DNA of 64,000 nt from CAVUAT01 sp963848045 (GTDB lineage: Bacteria; Actinomycetota; Thermoleophilia; Solirubrobacterales; 70-9), in contig CAWKCC010000004.1 of NCBI GenBank assembly GCA_963848045.1, forward strand, positions 620,001 through 684,000. The letters run 5' to 3'. Of this stretch, positions 41,953 through 50,024 are shown piece after piece. The notes below the pieces were generated by a model. It did not search any database and was not told where the DNA came from. It worked only from the letters and a program-made list of their open reading frames with translations. Position 1 is the first letter of the stretch. Every line of letters begins with the position of its first letter. Both the position numbers and the translations under genes were made by a program.

Positions 41953-42433
41953 GCTCCCCGGACGGCTCTCGCGCGAGCTTCTGCGCGAGCTGCGCGGACT
42001 GCGCGGGAACGAGCGCATCGCGGTCGGCGGGGCGGTGACGATCGTGATCAGCCTGCTGCTGCCCTGGTACGGCCTGCCGCTGGCCGGGGGCCTGGTGAAG
42101 ACGGGCTTCGGCAGCTTCGGCTTCGCCGAGGGCGCGATCGTCTTGACCTGCGCGGCCACCGTTTACCTGTCGCTCCTGATCGGCGGCGGCTACGTCCCGC
42201 CCCGGCCGCTGCGCGAGTGGGCACTGTACGTGACCGCCGGAAGCTGGATCGGCCTCATCCTCGCCTACCGCATGGCCGATCGACCGGAGCTGAGTCTCGA
42301 TCTGCAGGCGGTCTCGGTCGACCGCACGTACGAGCTGCGCTACGGGATCTTCGTCGCCTTCGCCGGCGCCCTGGCGATCGTCGCCGCCGGCATCCGGACC
42401 CGCGCCGTCGCGACGCCGCGAGTCAGGCGCTAG
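41930..42433 (+). CDS. Four-helix membrane protein of unknown function
   Basis: A 167-residue protein with a basic N-terminus (RLSRELLRELRGLRGNERI) and four transmembrane segments: about 32-50, 68-85, 99-115 and 136-155. No family is recognised. Its GTG start lies 23 bases inside the DUF2203-like gene, and its stop overlaps that of the convergent PPK2 gene by four bases. Co-translation with EVE and DUF2203-like proteins suggests a common unit. Confidence 0.75.
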   Translation: MAAARWTELPGRLSRELLRELRGLRGNERIAVGGAVTIVISLLLPWYGLPLAGGLVKTGFGSFGFAEGAIVLTCAATVYLSLLIGGGYVPPRPLREWALYVTAGSWIGLILAYRMADRPELSLDLQAVSVDRTYELRYGIFVAFAGALAIVAAGIRTRAVATPRVRR

Positions 42434-43206
42434 TCCCCATCCTCGGGCTCGGGTGGAGGCTCGAGCCCCTGCCGACGCATCCCCTCCTCGATCTCGGCTA
42501 TCACGGTCTCGATCACCCTTACTCGGGCCCAGCGCTTCGAGTCCCCCTCGATCAGGTGCCAGCGCGCGTTGGGCTCATGATCGGTCTGGGCCAGCATGTC
42601 CTCCACGGCCCGCTCGTACTCTGCGCGCCTCTCGCGGTTTCGCCAGTCCTCCTCGGTCAGCTTCCACGCCTTGAGCGGGTTCTTCTCGCGGCGCTTGAAA
42701 CGCTTCAGCTGCTCCGCGTCCGAGATGTGCATCCAGATCTTGATCAGGATCATCCCCTCATCGGCGAGCCCGCGCTCGAACGCGTTGATCTCCTCATAGG
42801 CGCGCATCCAGGCGTCGCGCTCTGCGAAGCCCTCGACGCGCTCGACCAGGACCCGGCCGTACCAGGAGCGATCGAGCACCGCCATACCGCCCCATCCGGG
42901 CAGCACGGGCCAGAAGCGCCAGAGGAAGTGGTGGCGCTTCTCATCGGATGTGGGGGCGGCGAACTGCACCACCCGCACGTGGCGAGGATCCATCTGGGCG
43001 ACCAGCCGCTTGATCGCACCACCCTTGCCCGAGGCGTCCCAGCCCTCGAAGATCACGCAGACCGGCGGGCCGATGCGCTTCTCGCCGATCTGGCCGCCCA
43101 GAGTCAGCCGCAGCTGGGTGAGGCGGCGCCAGGCCTTGACCAACCCCTCGGTCTCCCGCTTGCGCGAGAGCTTCCTGCTCAGGTCCACTTCGTCGAGCCT
43201 GCCCAC
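42430..43206 (-). CDS. ppk2: Polyphosphate kinase 2 family protein
   Basis: A 258-residue P-loop kinase that phosphorylates nucleotides with polyphosphate, or the reverse. The Walker A motif is FEGWDASGKGGAIKRL at about 53-68, a hallmark PPK2 form; Walker B and lid elements follow (FWPVLPGWGGMAVLDRSWYGR; KRFKRREKNPLKAWKLTEED). Length and sequence match the short PPK2 class. Whether ADP or AMP/GDP is preferred cannot be read directly. GTG 43206 is the start; it is convergent with the four-helix membrane gene. Confidence 0.92.
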   Translation of the reverse strand: MGRLDEVDLSRKLSRKRETEGLVKAWRRLTQLRLTLGGQIGEKRIGPPVCVIFEGWDASGKGGAIKRLVAQMDPRHVRVVQFAAPTSDEKRHHFLWRFWPVLPGWGGMAVLDRSWYGRVLVERVEGFAERDAWMRAYEEINAFERGLADEGMILIKIWMHISDAEQLKRFKRREKNPLKAWKLTEEDWRNRERRAEYERAVEDMLAQTDHEPNARWHLIEGDSKRWARVRVIETVIAEIEEGMRRQGLEPPPEPEDGD

Positions 43207-43286
43207 GCCCCGATCCTTTCAGGCTCCGCGCCGCGGGACAATCTGAGGACCCCGGCCTACGGAGCCCGCGCCCGCATCCGCGGCGC

Positions 43287-43523
43287 TCAGCGCGTTCCGG
43301 GAGCGAGGATCCGCGGGTCGGAGGGTGGCTCATCCTCGGTCGCCACCAAGGCCAGCGGCAGCAGCAGCGTGGCCGCGAAGATCATCAGTATCCCCAGCCC
43401 CACCACGAGCCTGCTCTTGTAGATGTGACCGGCGATCCCCACGGCGAAGCCGACCACCATCAGGGTCAGGTAGGGGCTGATCGTCTGCGGCAGCAGCTCG
43501 GCTGGCGGCGGCATGGGCTCCAT
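43287..43523 (-). CDS. Small two-helix membrane protein
   Basis: A 78-residue protein: a Pro-rich start (MEPMPPPAELLPQ), two transmembrane helices (about 18-35 and 41-60), and a short acidic tail. No family is recognised. It is divergent from the MoxR-type ATPase gene, 34 bases away, and 80 bases upstream of PPK2 on the same strand. Confidence 0.6.
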   Translation of the reverse strand: MEPMPPPAELLPQTISPYLTLMVVGFAVGIAGHIYKSRLVVGLGILMIFAATLLLPLALVATEDEPPSDPRILAPGTR

Positions 43524-43557
43524 TCTCGCGCACGCTGCCGGATCATCCCTCGCACCT

Positions 43558-44484
43558 ATGATCTTCGGTGTGAGCGAGCCACGCGAGCCGCAGTCGGTAG
43601 CCGAGGTCCGGCGGGGCCTGGCTGATGCCGGCTATCTGGCCGACGAGTCGGCGGCGCTGGTCTCCTTCCTGGCGCAGCGGCTGGGCAAGCCGATCCTGGT
43701 GGAGGGCCCGGCCGGGGTGGGCAAGACCGAGTTGGCCAAGGCTTTGGCCAGGGACACCGGGCGCGAGTTGATCCGGCTGCAGTGCTACGAGGGGCTCGAC
43801 GAGGCCAAGGCGCTTTACGAGTGGAACTATCGCAAGCAGCTGCTTCGCATCCAGGCCGAGTCCGAGGGGTCCTGGGAGGAGGCGCGCGGAGACATCTTCA
43901 GCGAGGAGTTCATGCTGACTCGCCCGCTGCTGGAGGCGATCAGCTCCGAGCGGCCGGTGGTCCTGCTGATCGACGAGATCGACAAGACCGACCAGGAGTT
44001 CGAGGCGATGCTGCTCGAGGTGCTCTCGGAGTTCCAGATCTCGATCCCCGAGCTCGGACGGATCGAGGCCACAACGCGACCGCTGGTGCTGCTCACCTCC
44101 AACAACTCGCGCGAGCTCACCGAGGCGCTGAAGCGGCGCTGCCTCTACCTCTGGCTCGACTATCCCTCGGCCGAGCGTGAGCTCGAGATCGTGCGGCTGC
44201 ACACGCCGGATCTCGACGAGGGAGTGGCGCGGCGCCTGGTCGAGGTGATCCAGATGGTGCGGGCCCTCGACCTGAAGAAGCCCCCCTCGATCGCCGAGTC
44301 GATCGATTGGGCGCGGACGCTGCTGTTGATCGGTGCCGAGGACATCGACCGCGAGACCTTCGAGAACTCGATCAGCATCATCGTCAAGCACCGCTCCGAC
44401 ATCGACCTGGTCGCTGAGCGAGTCGCCGTGAAGCTCGGAGACGCGCCCGAGCCGAGTGCCGGCGAGCCCAGCGTCGCCGACTGA
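43558..44484 (+). CDS. MoxR-type AAA+ ATPase
   Basis: A 308-residue ATPase. Walker A is EGPAGVGKTELAKALA at about 45-60; sensor and Walker B regions are VVLLIDEIDKTDQEFEAML near 134-152; LTSNNSRELTEALKRRCL contains sensor 1 and the Arg finger. MoxR proteins act as chaperones that load cofactors into or assemble partner complexes with a VWA-domain protein. The VWA gene lies 30 bases downstream. ATG 43558 is used; a GTG four codons later is an alternative. Confidence 0.92.
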   Translation: MIFGVSEPREPQSVAEVRRGLADAGYLADESAALVSFLAQRLGKPILVEGPAGVGKTELAKALARDTGRELIRLQCYEGLDEAKALYEWNYRKQLLRIQAESEGSWEEARGDIFSEEFMLTRPLLEAISSERPVVLLIDEIDKTDQEFEAMLLEVLSEFQISIPELGRIEATTRPLVLLTSNNSRELTEALKRRCLYLWLDYPSAERELEIVRLHTPDLDEGVARRLVEVIQMVRALDLKKPPSIAESIDWARTLLLIGAEDIDRETFENSISIIVKHRSDIDLVAERVAVKLGDAPEPSAGEPSVAD

Positions 44485-44514
44485 CGATGACGGTCCGCGC
44501 AGGCGGCTGAGGAC

Positions 44515-45867
44515 ATGGCGACCGCGGAGAGCCTGCTCGCCTTCTTCGAGGACCTCCGCGCCGAGGGAGTCGCGGTCGGAACATCGGAGATCCTCGACGC
44601 GTTCGAGGCCCTGGACGAAGTCTCGTGGGCGGACGAGCGCGACTTCCGCGAGGCACTCGCCTCGACGATCGCCAAGTCGCAGGAGGACCGGCGCGTCTTC
44701 GAGCTGCTCTTCGACCGTCATTTCTTCCGCGCCGCTGAGGCCGGCGCGCTCGAGGCCGAGATTCAGGAGCAGCGCTACGAGGGCTCCGACCGGCTCGACC
44801 TCGAGGAGCTGCGCGAGGCGATCCGCCAAGCGATCATCGCCGGCAGCGACGGCGAGATGCGGGATCTCGCCAGGCTCGCGATCAGCGCCTTCGGGCGCCG
44901 CGGCGAGCGCTCGGGCGTGATCGGCGTCGATGTGCAGCGCATTCGCCGCGGCCTCGGCCTGCAGCCTCGCGGCGCGGGAGGCGAGGGCGAGCCCGAGGAG
45001 GTCCCGCTGGACCCCAAGCGAGTGCGCGAGTTCGAGCGCCACCTGCGCCGAGAGCTCGAGCGCGCGACGATCGAGCGCACCGGCAAGCTGCCGCCGGCCC
45101 GACCGCTCGCCGAGCTCGACAGGGCGCTGCCCACAAGCCCGACCCAGGACCTCGCCGGGGTGCACCGCGCCGTCAGCCAGCTGAAGCGCCGGATCGCGAC
45201 ACTCGGCCACGAGCAGCGCGGGCGGCGGCGCAGTCAGGTGGTCGATGTGCGCCGCACCATGCGCGCCTCCCTGGAGACCGGCGGCGTGCCGCTGAGGCTT
45301 CGCCACCGGCCCAAGCGTCCGCGCCGCCCCGAGATCTACGTGCTCTGCGACGTCTCGACCTCGGTCAGCAGCGCCAGCGTCTTCTTCCTCTCGGTCCTGC
45401 ACGCGCTGCATGACTCGTTCCGCAAGCTGCGCAGCTTCGTCTTCATCGAGCGGATCTCGGAGGTCACCGACGTGTTCGAGCACGAGCGCGACTTCCGCCG
45501 CATCTCCGAGCGGGTCTCGTCAGAGGGGGGCGTCGCCGATGTCTCGGGCTACACCGACTACGGCCGCGTCTGGCTCGAGTTCCGCGAGGAGATAGCCGAG
45601 GAGCTTGGCCCCCGCTCGACGGTGATCGTGCTGGGGGACGCTCGCACCAACGGCCGCGAGCCTCACGCCGACACCTTCGGCACCATCGCCGAGCGCTCGG
45701 GCCGCACATTCTGGCTCAACCCCGAGCCCAAGCTCTACTGGAACTACGGCGACTCGGTTATGGCCGCCTACGAGCCCTACTGCGACGGCGCCTTCGAGTG
45801 CTGGCAGACCAAGCACCTCGAGGCCTTCGTCAACGTGATCGCCTCGGGCAAGACCCCGGCGGCCTGA
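44515..45867 (+). CDS. VWA-domain (CoxE-like) protein
   Basis: A 450-residue partner of MoxR. The N-terminal two-thirds are helical and charged (SLLAFFEDLRAEGVAVGTSE; FELLFDRHFFRA). The C-terminal VWA domain carries the MIDAS metal site as DVSTSVS within IYVLCDVSTSVSSASV, plus STVIVLGDART and a closing CDGAFECWQTKHL. In carbon monoxide dehydrogenase clusters the CoxD/CoxE pair helps insert the metal cluster, but no CODH genes are here. The pair is best called a MoxR/VWA module of unknown client. Confidence 0.9.
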   Translation: MATAESLLAFFEDLRAEGVAVGTSEILDAFEALDEVSWADERDFREALASTIAKSQEDRRVFELLFDRHFFRAAEAGALEAEIQEQRYEGSDRLDLEELREAIRQAIIAGSDGEMRDLARLAISAFGRRGERSGVIGVDVQRIRRGLGLQPRGAGGEGEPEEVPLDPKRVREFERHLRRELERATIERTGKLPPARPLAELDRALPTSPTQDLAGVHRAVSQLKRRIATLGHEQRGRRRSQVVDVRRTMRASLETGGVPLRLRHRPKRPRRPEIYVLCDVSTSVSSASVFFLSVLHALHDSFRKLRSFVFIERISEVTDVFEHERDFRRISERVSSEGGVADVSGYTDYGRVWLEFREEIAEELGPRSTVIVLGDARTNGREPHADTFGTIAERSGRTFWLNPEPKLYWNYGDSVMAAYEPYCDGAFECWQTKHLEAFVNVIASGKTPAA

Positions 45868-45873
45868 CCGGGG
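45854..45873 (+). terminator. Hairpin over the VWA gene stop
   Basis: CCCCGG / CCGGGG with an eight-base loop forms a six-base stem that includes the VWA stop codon and lies just ahead of the TPP riboswitch. It may separate the two transcription units, but has no T tract. Confidence 0.35.
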
Positions 45874-45893
45874 CTAAGATCGGACGCCGAAAA

Positions 45894-45985
45894 CGGGGGT
45901 GCTCGCGGGGAAGCGGGCTGAGATAGCGCCCTCCGAGGACCCGGCGCCGACCCTTCGAACCTGTGCGGTAATGCGCGCGAAGGGA
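45894..45985 (+). promoter_or_regulatory. TPP riboswitch (THI box)
   Basis: The consensus blocks occur in order: GGGGGT at 45895-45900, a P3 stem GCTCGC/GCGGGC around 45901-45918, CTGAGAT at 45918-45924, ACCC at 45950-45953 pairing with the first block, GAACCTG at 45957-45963, GGTAATGC at 45967-45974 and GCGAAGGGA at 45977-45985. An extra stem fills the variable region. It ends two bases before the ATG of the first transporter gene, and its last conserved block is itself the ribosome binding site. Thiamine pyrophosphate binding should therefore block translation directly. Confidence 0.96.
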
Positions 45986-45987
45986 GC

Positions 45988-46776
45988 ATGAGGACGATCC
46001 CAGACCCAGAGGGCGCCGCGATCAAGGTCCGGGGGCTCGGCCACCGCTACGGCGATCTGCAGGTGCTGGAGGAAGTGGATCTCTCCGTGCCGGCCGGCGG
46101 GGTAGTTGGAATCGTGGGGCCCTCGGGGTGCGGCAAGTCGACGCTGCTGGAGCTGGTGTCCGGGCTACAGCAACCGAGCTCCGGAACCGCCGCGGTGGGG
46201 GTGGCGCGCTCGCCCGAGGAGCGGCTCGTCCAGTGCGCGCTGATGGCCCAGCGCGACCTGCTCCTGCCCTGGGCCAGCGCGATCGACAACGCCTCGCTCG
46301 CGCCGAGCCTGGCCGGGCACTCGCGCGAGCAGGCCCGCGATCAGGCCCGACCGCTGTTCGAGCGGTTCGGGCTGGGTGGCTTCGAGCTGGTTCGGCCGGC
46401 GGAGCTCTCGGGTGGAATGCGCCAGCGTGTCGCCTTTCTTCGCACGCTGATCGCGGGCAAGCCCGTGCTGCTGCTCGACGAGCCCTTCGCCTCGCTCGAC
46501 GCGATCACCCGCGCCGAGATGCAGGTCTGGCTGGCCGGGATCCTGGAGGCCGACGCGCATACGGTGCTGCTGGTCACCCACGACGTCGAGGAAGCGCTCT
46601 ACCTCTGCGACCGCGTCGCCGTGATGACCAGGCGCCCGGGGAGCGTCGCGGTCGAGATCGGTGTGCCCGGCCCCCGCGCGCCCGACCGCGCCGCCGTGGT
46701 GGCCTCAGCCGGCTTCGGAGGGCTCCGCGAGCGCGCTCTGCGCGCCCTCGCCGCGGGAGCGGAGCCGGGCTCGTGA
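45988..46776 (+). CDS. thiZ: Thiamine-precursor ABC transporter, ATP-binding protein
   Basis: A 262-residue ATPase of the nitrate/taurine/thiamine-precursor group. Walker A is GPSGCGKST at about 44-52, the signature LSGGMRQRVAFLRTL near 139-153, and Walker B LLLDEPFASLD near 160-170, with a D-loop and H-loop (LLVTHDVEEAL). The TPP riboswitch directly ahead and the NMT1-like binding protein two genes on identify the substrate class as a thiamine pyrimidine precursor or thiamine analogue. Its stop overlaps the permease start as GTGA. Confidence 0.9.
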   Translation: MRTIPDPEGAAIKVRGLGHRYGDLQVLEEVDLSVPAGGVVGIVGPSGCGKSTLLELVSGLQQPSSGTAAVGVARSPEERLVQCALMAQRDLLLPWASAIDNASLAPSLAGHSREQARDQARPLFERFGLGGFELVRPAELSGGMRQRVAFLRTLIAGKPVLLLDEPFASLDAITRAEMQVWLAGILEADAHTVLLVTHDVEEALYLCDRVAVMTRRPGSVAVEIGVPGPRAPDRAAVVASAGFGGLRERALRALAAGAEPGS

Positions 46777-47552
46777 GGCCCCGCCTGCGCGCATGGCGGG
46801 CCCCGGCGGCGGTGATCGTCGGCGGGCTGGTCATCTGGGAGCTGGCCGCCCAGTGGCACGTGCTGGCCGATCTGTTCTCGATCGAGGACTTTCTCATCCC
46901 CTCCCCCACCGAGATCGCCGAGGCCCTTTGGCTGGACCGGGCGCTGCTGGCCGAAGACGCGTGGGTGACCCTGCAGGAGGTGGTGCTCGGCTTCGCCCTC
47001 GCCCTCGCCCTCGGGATCACCTTCGCCGTGGTGCTGCACCTCTCGCCGACCATGCGCCGCGCCTTCTATCCGATCCTCGTCGCCTCGCAGACGGTGCCAC
47101 CCGTCGCGATCGCCCCGATCCTCGTCGTCTGGTTCGGTTTCGGGATCGGGCCGAAGCTGCTGCTGGTGGCCCTGATCTGCTTCTTCCCGATCACCGTCAA
47201 CACCTTCGACGGGCTGCGATCAGTGGATCCCGAGCTGCTCAAGATGATGCGCACCCTCGGCGCGAGCCGCATGCAGACGCTGCGCCGGGCCGAGTTCCCG
47301 TGGGCCCTCCCCTTCGCGTTCAGCGGGGCCAAGATCGCCATCGCGGTCGCCGTGATCGGAGCCGTGTTCGCCGAGTGGGCCGGGTCGGACTCGGGGCTCG
47401 GCCATCTGATCCTGGTCTCGAGCGGCGAGCTCTCGACCGCGCTCACCTTTGCCGCGATCACGGTGCTCTCGGCGATGGCGCTCTCCCTGTTCGCCCTGCT
47501 CTCGCTGCTGGAACGCCGCGTCGTCAACTGGAAGGATGAGCCCTCACGATGA
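46773..47552 (+). CDS. thiX: Thiamine-precursor ABC transporter, permease
   Basis: A 259-residue permease with about six transmembrane segments and the coupling (EAA-like) loop in EFPWALPFAFSGAKIAIAVA-type sequence near residues 172-192. It matches the SsuC/TauC/ThiX group. GTG 46773 overlaps the ATPase stop by four bases; the longer frame upstream is an out-of-frame shadow of the ATPase gene. The stop overlaps the binding-protein start as ATGA, giving a three-gene coupled operon. Confidence 0.9.
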   Translation: MRPRLRAWRAPAAVIVGGLVIWELAAQWHVLADLFSIEDFLIPSPTEIAEALWLDRALLAEDAWVTLQEVVLGFALALALGITFAVVLHLSPTMRRAFYPILVASQTVPPVAIAPILVVWFGFGIGPKLLLVALICFFPITVNTFDGLRSVDPELLKMMRTLGASRMQTLRRAEFPWALPFAFSGAKIAIAVAVIGAVFAEWAGSDSGLGHLILVSSGELSTALTFAAITVLSAMALSLFALLSLLERRVVNWKDEPSR

Positions 47553-48565
47553 ACATCACCCTCCCACGCCTGACCGCCTCGATCGCCGCCCTGGCCCTGA
47601 TCGTGGCGCTGGGCGCCTGCAGCGAGAAGCAGGAGGACCTTTCGGCGGTTCAGGTCGAGCCCTTCGATCTGACCCTGGACTTCTACGTCAACCCCGACCA
47701 CGCCGGGCTCTACACCGGGCTCGAGCGCGGCTACTTCGAGCGCGCCGGACTCGAGGTGACCCCCAGGGTCCCCTCGGATCCCTCGGCGCCGATCAAGCAG
47801 GTCGCCGCTGGCCGTGCCGATCTCGCGATCTCATACGCGCCAGAGCTGCTGCTCGCCCAGGAGCAGGGCCTCGACGTGATCGCGGTGGCGGCGCTGGTCG
47901 ATGAGCCATTGACGTCGCTGATCTACCTCCCTGAATCCGGGATCGGGGCGCCCACGGATCTCAAGGGGCGCACGATCGCCACCGCCGGCATCCCCTATCA
48001 GGCCGACTACCTGGCGACGATCCTCGCGGGCGCAGGGCTGGCGCTCTCGGATGTGAGCCAGGTCAACGTCGGCTTCGGCCTGCTGCCGGCTCTGCTGGGC
48101 GGCCAGGCCGACGCGATCCTCGGCGGCTTCCGCAACGTCGAGGGCGTTGACCTGGAGCAACGAGGAAAGAGCCCGGTCGTGACGCCGGTCAGCAAGCTGG
48201 GCGTGCCGCGCTACGACGAGCTGGTACTGGTGGCCCGGGGCTCGGAGCTGGAACAGAACGCAGAGAAGCTGCGGCTGTTCATCTCGGCGCTCGCCAAGGG
48301 CACCGCGGACGCGGTGGCCGACCCGGCAGCCGCCACGCGGGCGGTTCTGAGGGCCGGCGAGGGCCTGGACCGCGGGCAGACGCGCGCCGAGATCGACGCC
48401 ACGCTGCCACTGCTGGCGAAGACCCCAGGCGAGCCCTTCGGCAAGATGAGCCCCGAGCAGTGGGAGCTGTTCGCGAGCTGGATGGCCGACAACGCGCTGA
48501 TCTCATCGGTGCCCGACGCGGACGAGATGCTGACCAACGAACTGCTGCCGCTCGAGACGGGCTGA
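47549..48565 (+). CDS. thiY: Thiamine-precursor binding lipoprotein (NMT1/ThiY-like)
   Basis: A 338-residue periplasmic-type binding protein anchored as a lipoprotein (signal ending with lipobox ALGAC at about residues 20-24). The mature part begins LDFYVNPDHAGLYTGLERGY, the hallmark of NMT1/THI5-like and ThiY proteins that bind the pyrimidine moiety; ADLAISYAPELLLAQEQG and GIPYQADYLATIL follow. With the riboswitch, this supports uptake of a hydroxymethylpyrimidine derivative. A riboflavin or other substrate is less likely given the riboswitch. Confidence 0.9.
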   Translation: MNITLPRLTASIAALALIVALGACSEKQEDLSAVQVEPFDLTLDFYVNPDHAGLYTGLERGYFERAGLEVTPRVPSDPSAPIKQVAAGRADLAISYAPELLLAQEQGLDVIAVAALVDEPLTSLIYLPESGIGAPTDLKGRTIATAGIPYQADYLATILAGAGLALSDVSQVNVGFGLLPALLGGQADAILGGFRNVEGVDLEQRGKSPVVTPVSKLGVPRYDELVLVARGSELEQNAEKLRLFISALAKGTADAVADPAAATRAVLRAGEGLDRGQTRAEIDATLPLLAKTPGEPFGKMSPEQWELFASWMADNALISSVPDADEMLTNELLPLETG

Positions 48566-48584
48566 GCCGCTCCGGCCGCGGCTC
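48564..48584. terminator. Bidirectional hairpin between convergent genes
   Basis: GAGCCGC / GCGGCTC, a perfect seven-base stem with a seven-base loop, overlaps the stop codons of both the binding-protein gene and the convergent glycosylase gene. Confidence 0.5.
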
Positions 48585-49527
48585 AGGCGGCGTCTGCCAG
48601 GCGCAGGGGCGGTCCCTCGGCCACCGCCCGGTGGTGCCCGGCCAGTGCGAAGGTGCCCGCCAGGCCGCGATACGGTGCGTAGGGCGCGAAGAACTCCTCC
48701 ACCTCGGGCACGGTGGCGCGACGCCCGAGACCGGCCAGGTGCCCGACGAGCTTGATGTAGGCGAGATCGCCGGCGGGCAGCGAGTCGGGGTCCCCGCGGC
48801 CACGCAGGCCCAGGCACTGCAGCGTCCACGGACCGACCTCGCGGATCGAGAGCAGGCGACGGTCGCAGGCCGGGTCGGTCAGATCGGCGCGCCCGCTCGC
48901 GACCTCGCGAGCGCAGCGGACCATGGCCAGGGCGCGAGCCTCGGTGAGGTCCATCGAGACCAGCTCCGCCGGCGCCCTCCCGGCCACCAGCGCGGGCCCG
49001 GGCACGTCCAGCAGCGGGCTGTGCGCGCGAGCCGACGGGGCGACCCGGGGGCCCCAGCGGCGCACGATGCGGCGCTGGATCGCTGCGGCGCGCGGAGAGT
49101 CGATCAGCTGCTCGGTGATCGCCCAGGCAAGCGCCTCCCAGGGCCAGGGCCTGCGCCTGGGGCGGATCCACGGCCTGCGGTGGATCACCCGGCCGAGCAG
49201 GGGATCGCGCTTGAAGGCCTCGAAGAACCCGCTCATGTCGTCATCGAGAGCCAGCGCGAAGCGCATGCGCTCGATCGCGACCTCGAGCTGCGCGCGGCCC
49301 GCAGCTTCGCACCCGGCGCGGTCGAAGTGGATCGCAAGCCGCGGGTCGACTCCCTCGGCGCGCAGCCGCACCCCCGTTCGCGACTGCCACACGCGCACCC
49401 GCACGGGGCGCGACTCGACATGCAGGAGGCGCTCGAGCACTCCCTCGCGGATCCGCGTGACCCCGTCGCCCCCACCTCTGCGCGGCAGCCGCACGGAGGA
49501 AGGCGGCCGCACCTCGACCTCGAGCAC
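48583..49527 (-). CDS. DNA-3-methyladenine glycosylase, AlkA type
   Basis: A 314-residue HhH-GPD base-excision glycosylase that removes alkylated bases. The helix-hairpin-helix and catalytic block run REVGPWTLQCLGLRG then SLPAGDLAYIK, where the Asp is the expected catalytic residue. The preceding domain has LAWAITEQLIDSPRAAAIQRR, typical of AlkA. The beta-rich N-terminus (LEVEVRPPSSVRL) matches the AlkA N-terminal domain, so GTG 49527 is preferred; GTG 49536 is also possible, and longer starts add low-complexity sequence. Ada-type fusion domains are absent. Confidence 0.88.
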   Translation of the reverse strand: MLEVEVRPPSSVRLPRRGGGDGVTRIREGVLERLLHVESRPVRVRVWQSRTGVRLRAEGVDPRLAIHFDRAGCEAAGRAQLEVAIERMRFALALDDDMSGFFEAFKRDPLLGRVIHRRPWIRPRRRPWPWEALAWAITEQLIDSPRAAAIQRRIVRRWGPRVAPSARAHSPLLDVPGPALVAGRAPAELVSMDLTEARALAMVRCAREVASGRADLTDPACDRRLLSIREVGPWTLQCLGLRGRGDPDSLPAGDLAYIKLVGHLAGLGRRATVPEVEEFFAPYAPYRGLAGTFALAGHHRAVAEGPPLRLADAA

Positions 49528-49702
49528 GCCTGCCACGTCCGGCGTGCTAGCGCCGTGCCCGGATGCGCCGGCCGGGCGAGGAGAAGACCCGGGCGCCGTC
49601 AGGCAATGACGAGGGGGGCCCGAGCGGCGGCCCTCCGGGCAGCGTTCCTGTTCGGGCCACCGGGCACGCGGCATGGCGGTGATCCGGGGGCGTCACCTTC
49701 GG

Positions 49703-49987
49703 TCAGCGCCCGAGGATGTGGACATCGACCAGGAATGAGCGGCGCGCGACGATCTTCTCGCGACGCCTGAACAGACGGCGCCGCGGAACCCGGCGACCGT
49801 GGCGGGCGGATCCGGCCACGGCGACCGCGGCCACCCCGGCGACGGCGCCGGCACCGGCTGCGATCGCCAGCGGACCGACCTCGCGGCCCCAGAGCTCGAT
49901 CGCGCCCGGCGGGCGCCGCGCCGGCAGAGGACGAACGGGACCCGCCTCGATCAGCTCGGAACTCGCCGCTATCTGCTGCTCGGGCAT
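49703..49987 (-). CDS. Small single-helix membrane protein
   Basis: A 94-residue protein with an N-terminal soluble part (about 1-36), one transmembrane helix (about 37-59, Ala/Val/Gly-rich) and a strongly basic cytoplasmic tail (RRVPRRRLFRRREKIVARR). It contains no recognised domain. ATG 49987 is the start. Some actinobacteria carry similar one-helix basic proteins near lipid or wall genes; function unknown. Confidence 0.55.
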   Translation of the reverse strand: MPEQQIAASSELIEAGPVRPLPARRPPGAIELWGREVGPLAIAAGAGAVAGVAAVAVAGSARHGRRVPRRRLFRRREKIVARRSFLVDVHILGR

Positions 49988-50024
49988 CGCGTGTGAATCC
50001 TAGTGACGGGTCACGACCCCACCG

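Noticed and set aside
43543..45483. 646-residue open frame antisense to the MoxR and VWA genes
   Set aside because: Leu/Gly/Asp-rich shadow without motifs.
44515..45867. CO dehydrogenase accessory cluster
   Set aside because: No coxL, coxM or coxS genes in the window; only MoxR and VWA proteins are present.
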